Shown here: one piece after another, positions 11,251 through 22,626 of the stretch
Layout: the number at the start of each line of letters is the position of its first letter
How positions within the stretch are numbered: the first letter of the stretch is position 1
NCBI GenBank assembly: GCA_944739405.2
Contig: OX123185.2
Coordinates: forward strand, 9,049,840 to 9,113,839
Origin: Euclidia mi
Lineage: Eukaryota; Arthropoda; Insecta; Lepidoptera; Erebidae
Reading direction: 5' to 3'
DNA: 64,000 bases
The notes under the pieces: generated by a model
The model's input: the letters and a program-made list of their open reading frames with translations, nothing else
Database searches by the model: none
What the model was told of the DNA's origin: nothing
Position numbers and translations under genes: made by a program

Positions 11251-11361
11251 GATAGACCATGCTCGGTGCAAGACGAGCGAAACGTCGGAAACAAATAGGT
11301 ATTTATACCTTAAATAAATTAATTGTATGCGATTATGACCCGCTAATTTATTTTATATGAT

Positions 11362-12054
11362 TCTTACCTATTGCCTCATCATCAGCTTTTTGAAGTCTAC
11401 TGCTGTTCATAGGCATTTCTCTTGTTCCGGCACAACAACAACTTGTCAGGAAAAAATATAATTTGGTATAGGGTTAGCTGTTGAGTATTCCGTCTCTTTC
11501 GGAAGATACTATTTGTTTCGTGTATTTGTTCCTTCCTGCCTCCTTCTAGCAGTCAAGAGCGAACGGGTCAATTTCGCCTCAGCCAAAACTCGATCGCTTG
11601 TACCGAAATTCAATACAATTCTGTGCAATAAAACACCTAATAAAATACACTTTATAAAACGTACGCTTATATAACCGAAAGAGTTAGTGTTTGTGCGAAG
11701 TTGCAAGTTATGCAAACAGTTCTACCTTACACTTGTGTATAAGATTAAGTTTGCGCATTCTTGCTGATGTCAACGAACTCGATAGCACGCGTCTTTGTCT
11801 CGCAGACGAATAACATGAGCATTTCAGTGATATTTTATCCTGTTATCAAATGAAATTATATTTATGCATTGTTATGCTAAAATCTTACACCACCACACAC
11901 TCACGAGGTAAGATGCAAGAGAAAAGCAGTTGTTTATGATTGTGGCTTTATACTTTAATATTATGTTTTCTTTATTTGTAACCTCAACATCACAACTGAT
12001 TTTGGCAAATGGACAGCTTCCCGAAATTCACACGGGATTGAACAGAAAAGGATA
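11362..12054. other. Intergenic DNA without a supported feature
   Basis: No convincing ORF or repeat; 'cctcatcatcagct' near 11375 may be a worn end of the (GAT)n retroposon family. Confidence 0.45.
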
Positions 12055-12059
12055 AATTA

Positions 12060-12378
12060 ATAAATTCCAGTAGTAGATTCCAGTATTTCAGCATGAATGG
12101 GCCGGCTCGACCGGGTAAGTACTACCCTCTCACAGAAAATCGACGTAAAGTAACAGTACGTAAAATGTTGCGTTTCGTTCGGTGAGTGAGAGTGCCGGAG
12201 GCCCTATCCCCTATTCCTTCTCCCTCATCCCACTCCTCATCCTATCCCTTTTCCCATCCCCAAGGGGCGGCAACGCAATTGTGACTCCTGTGGTGTTGCT
12301 TGTGTCCATGGGCGGCGGTAATTGCTTACCATCAGGCGATCCGTCTGCTCGTTTGCCACCTATTACTATGAAAAAAAA
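12060..12378 (+). repeat. PolyA retroposon 'R', plus-strand copy
   Basis: GC-rich ~320-bp unit ending in a polyA run; other copies lie at 30349-30665, 39183-39404 and 41650-41970 (minus strand). Key phrases are 'ggccggctcgaccggg', 'ctcatcccactcctcatcct', 'ggcggcggtaattgcttacc' and 'ctattactat' before the A-run. The frame starting MSESAGGPIPYSFS is open in several copies, but simply follows the conserved DNA. Probably a SINE or a LINE 3' end; the family is not identified. Confidence 0.75.
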
Positions 12379-13112
12379 ATGTGCAAGCGTAGCTCATTCT
12401 AATCTCTCTTCATTTAAAACTTCACCAGTCCAAAATTACTTTACGTAGACTTACCATTAGTAGCAGATAGTAGGTAATTAATTACATTTGCCTGCTGTCC
12501 CTTGTTAAAAACAGAAAGGATTATGCTATTGACAGTACAGCTTAGATCCAGTGGCAGCTAAAAAGTTACTCTACAAAGAAGCAAATTTAGCACAACATAA
12601 GCTTACTCCTGCCAAGACACCAACAGCACCCCCCAATAAACACCCAATACGCCTAAAATACAACCGACCGCTTATCTTGTAGCCATACTGGCACCAGTTA
12701 TAAATGATCGCCGGTTGTCCAAACGTTATGCGGCGTCACGCGCGGGTCAAGCTACGTAATTAATGCTTGCGTACACACCGAGCGACGCAAAAATCGACTT
12801 TTGTCAACGACTGTACAGTGAATTATACTTTTTTGCATTGTTTTGTTGTTTCCTGTAGGAGAGTACTTTATTTTTTGAAATTTTAGCAAGATAGGGACTT
12901 TATTTGCTTTTATTCTACAAAATAAAAAGAAAATTAAGACAGATTTTTTGGTGAGGCTACTTAAATTTTCCTTTGTTATCTGTCACTAATTCATTGTTAG
13001 AACAAGCTTAAAGTATAGTGTCAGCACATGTTTTAATTTTGTATTGTTACAAATCTTGTAAGGTAAGCGGATAATACAACAAGGTTTTCCCGTCCAAAAG
13101 TTACATGATACA
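12379..13112. other. Intergenic DNA without a supported feature
   Basis: No ORF of interest and no recognised repeat. Confidence 0.45.
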
Positions 13113-13250
13113 CAAGCTTAACAATGTGCCCGGTAGATGGTTATTGGCTCGCCCCCTATTACATTGGGACCGAAACATAACTGGCGAAGTGTGGGTGTGT
13201 AATACGCCTCTGCCTACCCCTTTAGGGATAAAAGGCGTGAAGTTATGATA
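13113..13250 (+). repeat. SINE B 3' fragment
   Basis: 'ttggctcgccccctattaca' and 'gcctctgcctacccctttag' followed by 'aggcgtga' match the SINE B body. The head is missing. Confidence 0.65.
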
Positions 13251-13322
13251 TGTTATGTAAGTTACACCATAAATAAATCGTTTATTTTGTTTTAATGACC
13301 TCATATTGATGTATATACTTAG

Positions 13323-14211
13323 TGTCTAGAGTTACCGCAGCCAGGTGGGAAACTGTTGAGAATAGAGTTGCAGTGGAAGCTGTAATACATCCACCTGACC
13401 ACGATAGACAATTTATCTAAACAGTTTCACTGTGGTAGCACAGCGATGAATTATAATCCTAATATTAATAAAATGTCTTACCAACTCTTACTGATGCTGT
13501 TCTTGAAGTGAACCTATAGGATCAACTCATAATTTTGGCCAAAATAACAAGAGAATCGAATACCAGGGTCCAGTTCAGCGTAGTCCTTCTCCAGGCACCA
13601 AACAGGAATTCACACACGTGTTTTACAAAGTTCAATATTTCACAAATGTTCATTAATTTATCACAAACTTTGCCGGAAGTCAAAAGCGGCAGTTGTAAGT
13701 AATTACAAGTTAATTCAATTCGCGTTAATTCAAAGGGCGATCAAATTATTACAATTTATATCAATTGCAATCTCACGAGACAGACCAAGACCGGCGTGTT
13801 AATTTTTCAAGGCGGGAACGGAAGTGACAGTTCAGTGTGACCATTATCAGAAATTTTCAATATACCAAGCAAAATGTTACTTAATCGATATAATCGATTT
13901 GACTTATAATAAAAACTAGGTAGCGCTCATAGCGAGACTTAGCTTGTCGTTCGTAACAGATCGGTAAAGTCAAGCAACGCTTGCACAGGTTGCCACTTGG
14001 ATGGGTGACCAAGTGTGGCATTCACATCTGAGCGCTACCGTGCTTCGGAGGGCACGTAAAGCTGTCGGTCCCGGTTCTTGTCTTAGGATAAGAGTCGTTA
14101 GGCCATGTCGGAGGCCTTCGGGCGGTCTGAAAACTCCGACACTAGAGTTGGCCACACACTCACACGAAAAACGAAAAACAAACATAATAAAAACTAATTC
14201 TATTTCAAACA
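13323..14211 (-). repeat. BEL 3' LTR, interrupted by a 5S-derived SINE
   Basis: After removal of the SINE and one copy of its target duplication the LTR is ~611 bp and matches 20471-21082 at all but five positions. In element orientation it starts TGTTTGAAAT and ends CTCTAGACA. Confidence 0.93.
13919..14183 (+). repeat. 5S-rRNA-derived SINE, complete, 265 bp
   Basis: Bounded by a perfect 13-bp duplication ATAATAAAAACTA (13906-13918 and 14184-14196) inside the BEL LTR, so both ends are certain. Its first ~100 bases align without gaps to insect 5S rRNA as I remember it: the box-A-like AAGCAACG begins at element base 54 and the box-C-like CTTGGATGGGTGACC at 13996-14010, at 5S spacing. The internal polymerase III promoter of 5S genes uses these two boxes. 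A central domain at 14038-14076 is shared with SINE A. The 3' end is A-rich ('acgaaaaacgaaaaac'). Related copies lie at 28493 and 59785. Confidence 0.82.
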
Positions 14212-14230
14212 TCCACCCGCCCCGGACCGG
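14212..14230 (-). other. BEL polypurine tract
   Basis: Directly before the 3' LTR (element orientation) the sequence is GGGGCGGGTGGA, suitable as the plus-strand primer for reverse transcription. Confidence 0.75.
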
Positions 14231-14242
14231 CCTACCGGTCCG

Positions 14243-17200
14243 CTAATCAGTTGGTAGACGTGACAATGTTGCAACCGCTCTCGTCAGAATCGAACCGTCC
14301 ACCAAGACCTCAGCAAATCGGGGAACTCCATCAGCCCCAGTTACCAAACGAAGGATGCGCCCCCTGCGCCATCTGAGTGGCGGAAGGTTAGCCTCCTTGA
14401 TCAAAATGAGGTCACCAATCTTGGGTGGATCGGTCTTGTCGGTCCACTTAACGCGTTGCTGGAGTATGTGCAAATATTCCAAATTCTAGCGTTTCCAAAA
14501 GCTCTGAGTAATCTGGCGTACCAATTCAAAACGCGAGAGACGACCAGGTCTCGTATCAATATAGGGGTACTCAGGCAACGCGACAAGTGGGCAACCAATC
14601 AAAAAATGGCCCGGCGTAAGGGCCTCCAAATCATTCGGATCTGAGGAGATCGGGCACAACGGCCGAGAGTTCAAAACGACCTCAATCTTACAAAACACAG
14701 TTGCGAGTTCCTCAAATGTAAGGACAGACTCACCGATTGTCCTGCGCAAGTGTGTTTTGGCCGATTTTACGGCGGCCTCAAATATACCACCCCAGTGTGG
14801 ACAATTTGGTGGGGAAAACAACCAATTTATCACACGTCGGGCAAGCCTCTCACCTATATCAGCCTTGTTGGTTTCAAGAAAATTAACAACATCATTCAAA
14901 TAATTATACGTGCCCTTGAAGTTAGTGCCGCAGTCAGAACGGATCAAGGAAGGCAGCCCTCTGCGGGATACAAATCTGTCAAATGTGGCTACAAACGCCT
15001 CGGTCGTAAGTGAGGAGACCAGTTCCAAATGTACGGCCTTTGTGGAAAGACAAACAAAAACACACAAGTACGCCTTAACAGTCTTGCTATTTCGAAGTGT
15101 TGACGTTTTCACCAAAAAGGGACCTGCGAAGTCCGTGCCACCACCGTCAAACGTCCTGCTCTAAGTTACGCGATCTGCCGGTAAGTCTCCCATCAAGGGC
15201 TGCATGGTAGAAGCCTTGAGCTTGTAGCAAGGGATGCAGCGAAAGACTACACTCCGAATAATTCTTCGGGCAGACAAAATCCAAAATTCGCGTTGCAAAA
15301 TAGCCAACAAAGCATTACAACCAGCATGCGAGTTCTTAAGGGGACGGTCAGTTACCAACAAGCGTACCAAATGACCGTCCTTGGGTAATAACAGGGGTGA
15401 CGTGCTCCGTAAGGGAGGTTGGCGTTCTTGAGACGCCCTCCAACGCGCAAGAGACCCGTATCGTTCCAAAAAGGGTTCAATTTAGATACAGCGCCCGATA
15501 ATTTCAATTTCCCTGACTTGAGGATAGCAATCTCCTTCTCAAAATGCGCCAATTGCACAGAACGAACCCAAAAGGTGAGGGACTCCTGTCGTTCCTGTGG
15601 TGAGAGAAGTGGTGTCAGACGTTTCCGTTGTGGGTGCCTAAAATTAAAAACAAAACGCTTTATCCAAGCAGTAACACCTAACAACTTATCGAGGGAGCTG
15701 TAACGATTCAACAAGAAATCGGGGTCGAAGGCGCATTCCACCTTCTCAAGAGCGAGTGTTCGTAGACCCGGCAAATTAGAAGTATTCAAAACTGGCGTTC
15801 GAGGCCAATCAATTTCTGGTCGACTCAACCATTCCGGACCCCACCACAGCGAATGACCTATCAAACTAGGCGTCAAGCATCCGCGCGAGGCACAATCAGC
15901 GGGGTTGAGCTCACCTGGCACGTGTCTCCAAACAAGCTTGACTTCAGATTTCTGTATTTGAGAAACGCGATTAGCGACAAATACATCCAAAGTGTGGACA
16001 GAAGCCTTCAACCAACAAAGAACAATTTGGCTGTCTGTCCAGGCGTAGGTCCCATTAATACAAATGCTATTACCCAAAGTACTGGACAAGTGGTTCAATA
16101 AGCGTACAAGTAGTGCTGCTCCCGAGAGCTCCAATTTCGGAATGGTCAGAGATGTCCGAAGGGGTGCAACCTTGCTCTTCGCCATGATCAGGGAAACTCT
16201 CACCTGACCTGAGGCACTGACTGTGCGCAAGTACACCACGGCCGCGTGACCACGTTCCGAGGTATCACAAAACCCGTGAAGGGTGGCCTTGTACTTCCCG
16301 GGAGGAAGGATGGGACGAGGCAAGGAGATCTCGTTGACGGCAGGAAGCGAGGATACAAAAGAGGTCCATTCCTCAACAAGAGTGCCGTGTAGAGGTTCGT
16401 CCCAGGTCAATCCTGCTGTCCAAAGCTTCTGCAAGAAGCATTTTGCCCAAAATATGATAGGACAAATCCAACCGTTTGGATCAAAGGTTCTGGTGACAGT
16501 AGACAACACGAGACGTTTAGTCCAAGAACAAGGCAATTTCAAGTCTACGTTATACGTAAAGATGTCTTGGACTGGTCTGTACTGAACGCCAAGAACAGCC
16601 ATCATGGCGGGGTTGTCAACAATCTCAAATAGATGTGGATCTTGCTGATGATCCTCTGGCAAGCCTTCCAAAAGCGCTGGTGAGTTGGAAATCCATTTGC
16701 GCAACTCATAACCAGCGGAGGCCAAAATACCTATCAATTCGTCCCGCAGGAGGATCGCCTCGTCCGCTGTGGAGGCGCCCGAGCAAATGTCATCGACGTA
16801 AATATCATCCTTCAAGATGGCGGAGGCTCGTGGGAAATGTAAGCCTTCTCGGTCTGCGAGCTCCCAAAGAGAACGTATTGCCAAATAGGGGCTCGACCTT
16901 AACCCTTACTTATTGGTATTGAGCTCGTAGATGACCATGGGATCACGAGGAGACTCTCTCCAAAGGATCAGCTGGAAGCGACGGTCATCAGGGTGGATAA
17001 TCGTCTGCCTAAACATCATTTTTATATCGGCCACAAAGACAACCTAATGTCGTCGGAAGCCGGTGATGACGTCACAAAGGTCCTTGACCAACTTGGGACA
17101 AGAATGCAAGCACTGGTTCAAGGATACGCCTGTTGAAGTCTGCGCAGAACCATCAAATACTGTGCGCAGCTTGCCAGTCGATGGCTTCAATACCGCATGA

Positions 17201-18125
17201 TGCGGGAGAAAGTAGTGCTCCACCGAATGCCAATCCAAATTTGACACAGACATGTGTCCCAATTGTTCATATTCTCTCATGAACTCAATGTACTTCTGTC
17301 TGAGTTCCGGATCACGACCCATGCGACGCTCCATAGCCAACAATCTCTTTTCGGCTAAAGGTCGTGACTCACCAAGCGGAGGCCGAACAGACAGGAAGGG
17401 TAGCCTCGTAATAATCCGACCAGAACGGAGTCGACCAGTGTAGTTCTGGAAGAACAGCTCGCACTCCTCATGTTCTGGATTCAAACGGGCAACTTGAGGG
17501 GGCTCCTCTACTTCCCAAAACCTCTGAACCGCATCAGAGAGAGCAGAGCCTACAGCCAACAAATTATCAAGTTCAGGTGGAGGGGGGTCCCTAGGTACAG
17601 GTCCCATCAAAGCAAATCCAAATATGGTCGGGATGGCAGTCAAACCATTTGGCACCAAGACCCGTTTCCCACCAATCAAAATTCCACCGAGGACATCAGA
17701 GCCAATCAACAAGTCGATTTGTCCCGGTGTGTCAAATTTGGGGTCTGCCAATTCTAATCCCGATGTCAAATTTACCACAGCAGCAGGTAGCTTTTTCTGT
17801 GGGTGCTCAAAATATTCTTCAGCACAATAGCCGAGGTTTTAATCCTCGGGTGTGAAGATTCAACAGGGCCAAACAAAACCTTAACTTGCCCTTCAACATT
17901 AGAGGCTACGTCCCCTATGCCCCGTATACAATTTGGAAATAAACCCATACTTAATTTAACCTGCCCTACCAAATAAGTGGAAACAATGCAACCTTGTGAA
18001 CCTGTGTCCAATATAGCACGGACAACAACAGAGGTCCCCGTGGGTCCCCAGACCCTAACAGCAACCGTTAGTTGGATAACGGTCTCAATGGGGGAGGTTG
18101 GCGTTATAGGGCAGGGGTCAATGAC
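14243..18125 (-). pseudogene. pol: BEL/Pao pol: protease, RT, RNase H, integrase (broken)
   Basis: Protease: ILDTGSQGCIVSTYLVG near 18010, with the catalytic DTG. RT: FVADIKMMFRQ (palm aspartate) near 17030 and YVDDICSG near 16795. RNase H: CDTSERGHAAVVYLR, PKLELSGAAL and WTDSQIVLCW supply the D, E and D residues. Integrase: a His-His-Cys-Cys zinc region (GHLVRLL, SHAG, CIPC) near 15380-15220, then TDFAGPF, SDCGTNFKG and HWGGIFEAAVKSAK for the D, D and E of the catalytic core, then a C-terminal DUF5641-like domain ending at 14243. Breaks: in-frame stops at about 17044 (TAG), 16906 (TAA), 15161 (TAG) and 14483 (TAG); frameshifts near 17800 and 15400. No full-length polyprotein can be made. Catalytic residues visible around the breaks look intact, which suggests relatively recent decay. 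Confidence 0.9.
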
Positions 18126-19754
18126 CTATTGATGCCTGGGCGGCGACCGTTGGCCAGGACCAGGCAAGTCAAAACGAGGGTGCAGCTTGAAGTCCTCAAA
18201 GGCGCGATGACTTGATCCGCGCGCCATCTGTGGGGGGTCATAATGACGCACCCGCCCAAAACGAGGTGGGCGCGAGTCAAGGCGGGGACGCTCCGCCAAA
18301 GGAGGGGAATACCTGGGGCAGCAGTCATGGTGCTGGTGACGCTGAACAGCACATTCAGGTGCGCGAGAGAGAGGAGGCGTGCGCACGCTACGGTTCTCCA
18401 AGCGGGGCGAGTGGCGATCAATTGAGCGAGGTGACTCTCGGCTACGCGCCGGTGAGCCTCGGCTGCCACCTTCAAAACACCCGCCCGTGCGCGGCGTCGG
18501 CTGGTTGGACAAGCGGCCAACCTCTCTGGCATTCATACAGAGAATATCCAAATGCTGTCCTCCACAGTGAGGACAGGGGCGAGAGTTTGGGCAGTCTCGC
18601 TGGTAGTGGGACCCCAAACAAGAGAAGCAAAGGCGGCGGGCATTCGCGATGCGCCTACGAGAGGCGACATGTAGGTCCAAGAATGCCCTACAACTGGCCG
18701 TTCTGTGCCCCTAGACCTTGCAGTAGGAGCACTCCGCTGGGCTCTGCGTGACCGCAAAGCGAGGAGGGCGCCGGTCAACATTGGCTCGGGTGTGAACGCG
18801 AGCCTGCTCCTTGACCTTGGGCGGCTGCGTCTTAGCCGGCGTGTCACCACCGGAGTTATCCAAGACCCGGCACTCATCCTCCAGGAACCTCTCCAGGTCA
18901 GCAAAGGGGGGCAGATGGGTCGCGCTATCCCCACCAAAGCGCTGTTCAAAACGCGACCTCAGGTCGGCAGGCAGCTTTTTCAGCACAATGTGCACCAATT
19001 GATAGGACCATTTGTCCACGAGCAGGTCAAGGCACTTAAGTGCGTTGATGGCCACCAAAAGCGGGTTCAAAAGTTGGGTGCGCAACCCAGAGACCCGGGT
19101 GAGCGTCGGCAAACCCAAAATCTGCTCGATGTGCGTGTCGGCGAGGCCACGCTTATTATTGTACCTACGGGTGATTAGGTCCCGAGCCGTCTGGTACGCC
19201 TCGTCAGACACAGGCAGATCCTGGATGAGGCCCTTGGCCTCCCCATCCAGAACCGACATTAAATATGCCAATTTTTGTGCCGGCCGAAGGTCAGCCCTAT
19301 CATTGACCAGGCTGTCAAACAAATTAACGAAGCCCAGGTAGCTTCCTAGGCAGCCATCAAAATGGGGGAGGTCTAAGGTAGGTAGCCTACTCACCAGCCC
19401 CGGTGCTGACCTAGGAAGCTCCTGCTTCAGGCTGGGTTGCCCTTCCCTATCGGCAACTAGTTGTCTCGCACTATTGGAGACAGCATCATACAGGTCTAAG
19501 ACCTGGGCGTAGTCTTCACTGACCTTATTTCGCTGGTCAGCGGTGAAATCGTTGACTGACACTTCGAGACAGCAAGCGCTGAAAGTGCGGCATTGCTGTT
19601 CCACACTTGCCAGGCGATCGTCAATCCGCTCGTACCTTTGTAGTAAGGCCTGCTGGCGATCAGGCCGGTTCACTAAAGCACTGGCCGAGGCAAACCAGCG
19701 CAAATCTGATGCAATAGCACCAGCAGCCGCACGCAAGTCCTTGATAGCTGACAT
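18126..19754 (-). pseudogene. gag: BEL/Pao gag with two zinc knuckles, one nonsense codon
   Basis: The frame is open to 19802, but the better start is the ATG at 19752-19754 (MSAIKDLRAA), which leaves a clean leader. The N-terminal ~300 residues are the helical DUF1759-type Gag (LDLPHFDGCLGSYLGFVNLF, KLAYLMSVLDGEAKGLI). The first zinc knuckle, with Cys-x2-Cys then His and Cys, is split by a TAG at 18711-18713. A second lies at CFSCLGSHYQRDC, followed by CPHCGGQHLDILC. An Arg/Pro/Ser-rich tail runs to a TAG at 18126, beyond which the same frame continues into protease; a single gag-pol frame is usual for BEL/Pao. Gag forms the particle and packages RNA. Confidence 0.9.
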
Positions 19755-20470
19755 AAGCAAAATTTCAAAAGAGCCCGGACAAGCGTTAAATAATATTAAC
19801 AATCAAAACTTAATTTTTCTTAATTCTTTGAAACCAACAAAGTATTAGCCTGTTTACTGCTGGTACAAGCAAGTGACAGGTATCTACTGTCCAACAAAAT
19901 TAATAATTTCAATATATATTGACACAAAACAAAGTCAAAGTTATCAAAAGTTGAACCTTCAAATAAGTTAATTAAAATTATATATTCAAATAAATTAACT
20001 AATTACTTGCAACAGACAGACTGGCTGTGTTATTTTAGATATACAATAGGAAGTAAGCACAGAATATGTGTTACCTAACAATATTATCTTTATATTATAA
20101 CAAGGTTTAACAATGTAAGGTTCAAACTTAATATATCAATAGATGCAATAAACTTAATCAATTGATACATATAACTGATAATTATGTATCCAATCAAAGT
20201 GACTTAATAATAGTAACAGCAACAAATCTATGCTAGATTTCAACAATTTAAATCAAACAATTACTGATTGAGGTTATATGTGACAATGTGTTTCAAATTA
20301 TCTAGGTCAACTTATACAATTAAATATTATGTATTTTAGACAATAACTGACCTGACAAACATTACAATACTGTCTACAAGGTGATAAGATACAAGCTTCT
20401 ACCAATCTGAGTTTATACTCAGTAATGCAACAGCGGCTAAATTTCAACTACAGCTCTGCACCAAAAATTA
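19755..20470 (-). other. BEL 5' leader with candidate primer-binding site
   Basis: About 700 AT-rich bases between the 5' LTR and gag, without ORFs. Eight bases inside the LTR edge (element orientation) 'TGGTGCAGAGCTGTAG' begins with the TGG needed to pair with a tRNA CCA end; I cannot name the tRNA. Confidence 0.5.
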
Positions 20471-21082
20471 TGTCTAGAGTTACCGCAGCCAGGTGGGAAA
20501 CTGTTGAGAACAGAGTTGCAGTGGAAGCTGTAATACATCCACCTGACCACGATAGACAATTTATCTAAACACTTTCACTGTGATAGCACAGCGATGAATT
20601 ATAATCCTAATATTAATAAAATGTCTTACCAACTCTTACTGATGCTGTTCTTGAAGTGAACCTATAGGATCAACTCATAATTTTGGCCAAAATAACAAGA
20701 GAATCGAATACCAGGGTCCAGTTCAGCGTAGTCCTTCTCCAGGCACCAAACAGGAATTCACACACGTGTTTTACAAAGTTCAATATTTCACAAATGTTCA
20801 TTAATTTATCACAAACTTTGCCGTAAGTCAAAAGCGGCAGTTGTAAGTAATTACAAGTTAATTCAATTCGCGTTAATTCAAAGGGCGATCAAATTATTAC
20901 AATTTATATCAATTGCAATCTCACGAGACAGACCAAGACCGGCGTGTTAATTTTTCAAGGCGGGAACGGAAGTGACAGTTCAGTGTGACCATTATCAGAA
21001 ATTTTCAATAGACCAAGCAAAATGTTACTTAATCGATATAATCGATTTGACTTATAATAAAAACTAATTCTATTTCAAACAC
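20471..21082 (-). repeat. BEL 5' LTR
   Basis: 612 bp, TG...CA ends in element orientation, intact. It differs from the 3' LTR at only five positions (for example gaacag versus gaatag near 20510). Confidence 0.93.
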
Positions 21083-22626
21083 TTAGAGAACACTTTTTTC
21101 TAATAAATAATTAAAAAGGATAAATAGTAAATGGAGTAATAATTTAGAATACCATTTAAAATGCCGTAGCTTGCTCTAATTGGCTGTCTGCGCCTGTCAA
21201 GTGCGTGTCTTCTAGTATTACACTGGCAACTCTAGTAAAATACCAGTAGTTTATTTCTATCTGGTTTACTCACGTGGCACGATTTAAAATATTTAAGAAC
21301 GGGTAATGAAAAATATTGCGTAAGTCCAAATTAACTATGATTTTATTCACAAAGAGTAGTTTAAGTGAGGGAAAGACTTTTTTAATGAACATCAATCGAT
21401 TTTAAACATGCGCAATTTGTATACATCATACCAAAAATAATTTATTTAAGGTATGTGGGTTTATTTCTTGAATAATTAAGTTACGCGATAGTCCCGTTAT
21501 ATTTTTTATAAATATCAATTTAAAAAGTGTATAACTCGTTTAAGTATAATAAGGGCGGAGACAATGTAATTTCGATGAACAGAAGGCATAATAGCCATTT
21601 CAAAATAGCCGATATTTAATCAAGACACGTTATTATCAAAACGACAACTGTACACGGCTTAGCTAGACTAGTAGTGCATACTATTGGTCGAGAGTTATGC
21701 TAACGTAAGCCTCATGTAAGCGGCTGCCTTAGATATATGAGCAGTGCAACTGGGGTAACAAGACCCATCGAGCTTTACAAAACTTGATTGGCAATCATGA
21801 GCAATTTTAACTCATTATTATATCTGTGAAAAAGACAATTCTCAGCCTAGGTCGATAAATACTCTGTGTCAACAAACAATTAATCAAGTGGCAACAAAAA
21901 TAGCCGCCGCTCCACAAAAGGCACAGCAGAATAATTATAGCTCGAATTCTAGTAACAACATAATAATTATTATTAATAATCGACAGTCATTATTTTAATG
22001 TGCTAGGTTTAGTGGTCGGGCCACACTAGCAAATAAGTTTATTGCCATTGGTGCTTTTGTTTCTTTATAAATGAGCAAATCACGATGGTTTTAATAGAAC
22101 ATCATGAAAGATCGTAAAATAGCTCTAACTCATTATTAAATAATTTATTGCTGCCATTTACGTAGAAATTGTATAGCTGCACGCATCAAAAATTTACAAT
22201 CGGCTAACGTATACAGCTTAATAGATATTTAATGAAAAGATACGAAGCTATCTTTTCAACAAATATGTACAATTTCACCAAGAAAAGAATATGCATCATA
22301 TAAGAAGGTTGAACCATGCACTATTAAATCCATATATAAATGTTCGATTGTCGCTATATAGCTGTCATAATACATTGAGAGAGGCTGACATGGTTACTAT
22401 AAAGCTGTTGGTTTTACAGCTCAACTCGAAAGGCAATGGTACTGCATCTTTATTTAGAGTATTCTCATATTGTAAACGTTTAAGAAAGAAGGCTATATTA
22501 TGATATAAAGTTAGCTACAACATTATCTATCTTTTCATAAACATAAATCGCCTGAAAATAAAACTAATCTTCTAAATCATGCCTAAGTACTTATTTACCA
22601 AAACACTATAACCTAAAACGCACGCA

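Larger units (their letters stand above)
10921..11361. mobile_element. Fold-back Penelope-like element fragment with ~105-bp inverted arms
   Basis: Arms 10921-11031 and 11255-11361 are ~97% identical inverted copies. Each carries 'tgcaagacgagcgaaacgtc' on the appropriate strand, including a perfect GCTCG/CGAGC stem followed by GAAAC, as in Penelope-element ribozyme-like terminal repeats; the CUGANGA box expected upstream is not intact. Between the arms lies a PLE C-terminal coding fragment flanked by two further hairpins. Related terminal sequence ('caatttgtatacatcata') recurs at ~21415 and ~47950. Confidence 0.65.
13323..21082 (-). mobile_element. BEL/Pao LTR retrotransposon, full length, coding region broken
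   Basis: Two LTRs bound a 7.76-kb insertion flanked by a perfect 5-bp duplication CTTAG (13318-13322 and 21083-21087); 5 bp is usual for this group. On the minus strand the order is 5' LTR, leader, gag with zinc knuckles, aspartic protease, reverse transcriptase with YVDD, RNase H, integrase, DUF5641-like tail, purine-rich tract, 3' LTR: the BEL/Pao layout. The LTRs end TG...CA. They differ at 5 of ~611 aligned bases, which implies a recent insertion, yet the coding region has about six in-frame stops and two frameshifts. The right flank belongs to duplicated segment copy 1, whose sister (47604) lacks this element. Confidence 0.93.

Noticed and set aside
12182..12448. Repeated open frame MSESAGGPIPYSFS in four places
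   Set aside because: It follows a conserved retroposon, ends in its polyA tail, and changes length with each copy; the DNA, not the protein, is conserved.
13971..14030. A functional 5S rRNA gene
   Set aside because: Only boxes A and C are well kept, the 3' half is unrelated, and the element has a target duplication and A-rich tail, so it is a SINE.
18104..18751. Long overlapping frames on both strands across gag
   Set aside because: Shadows of the GC-rich Arg/Pro/Ser-rich gag tail; they have no domains of their own.
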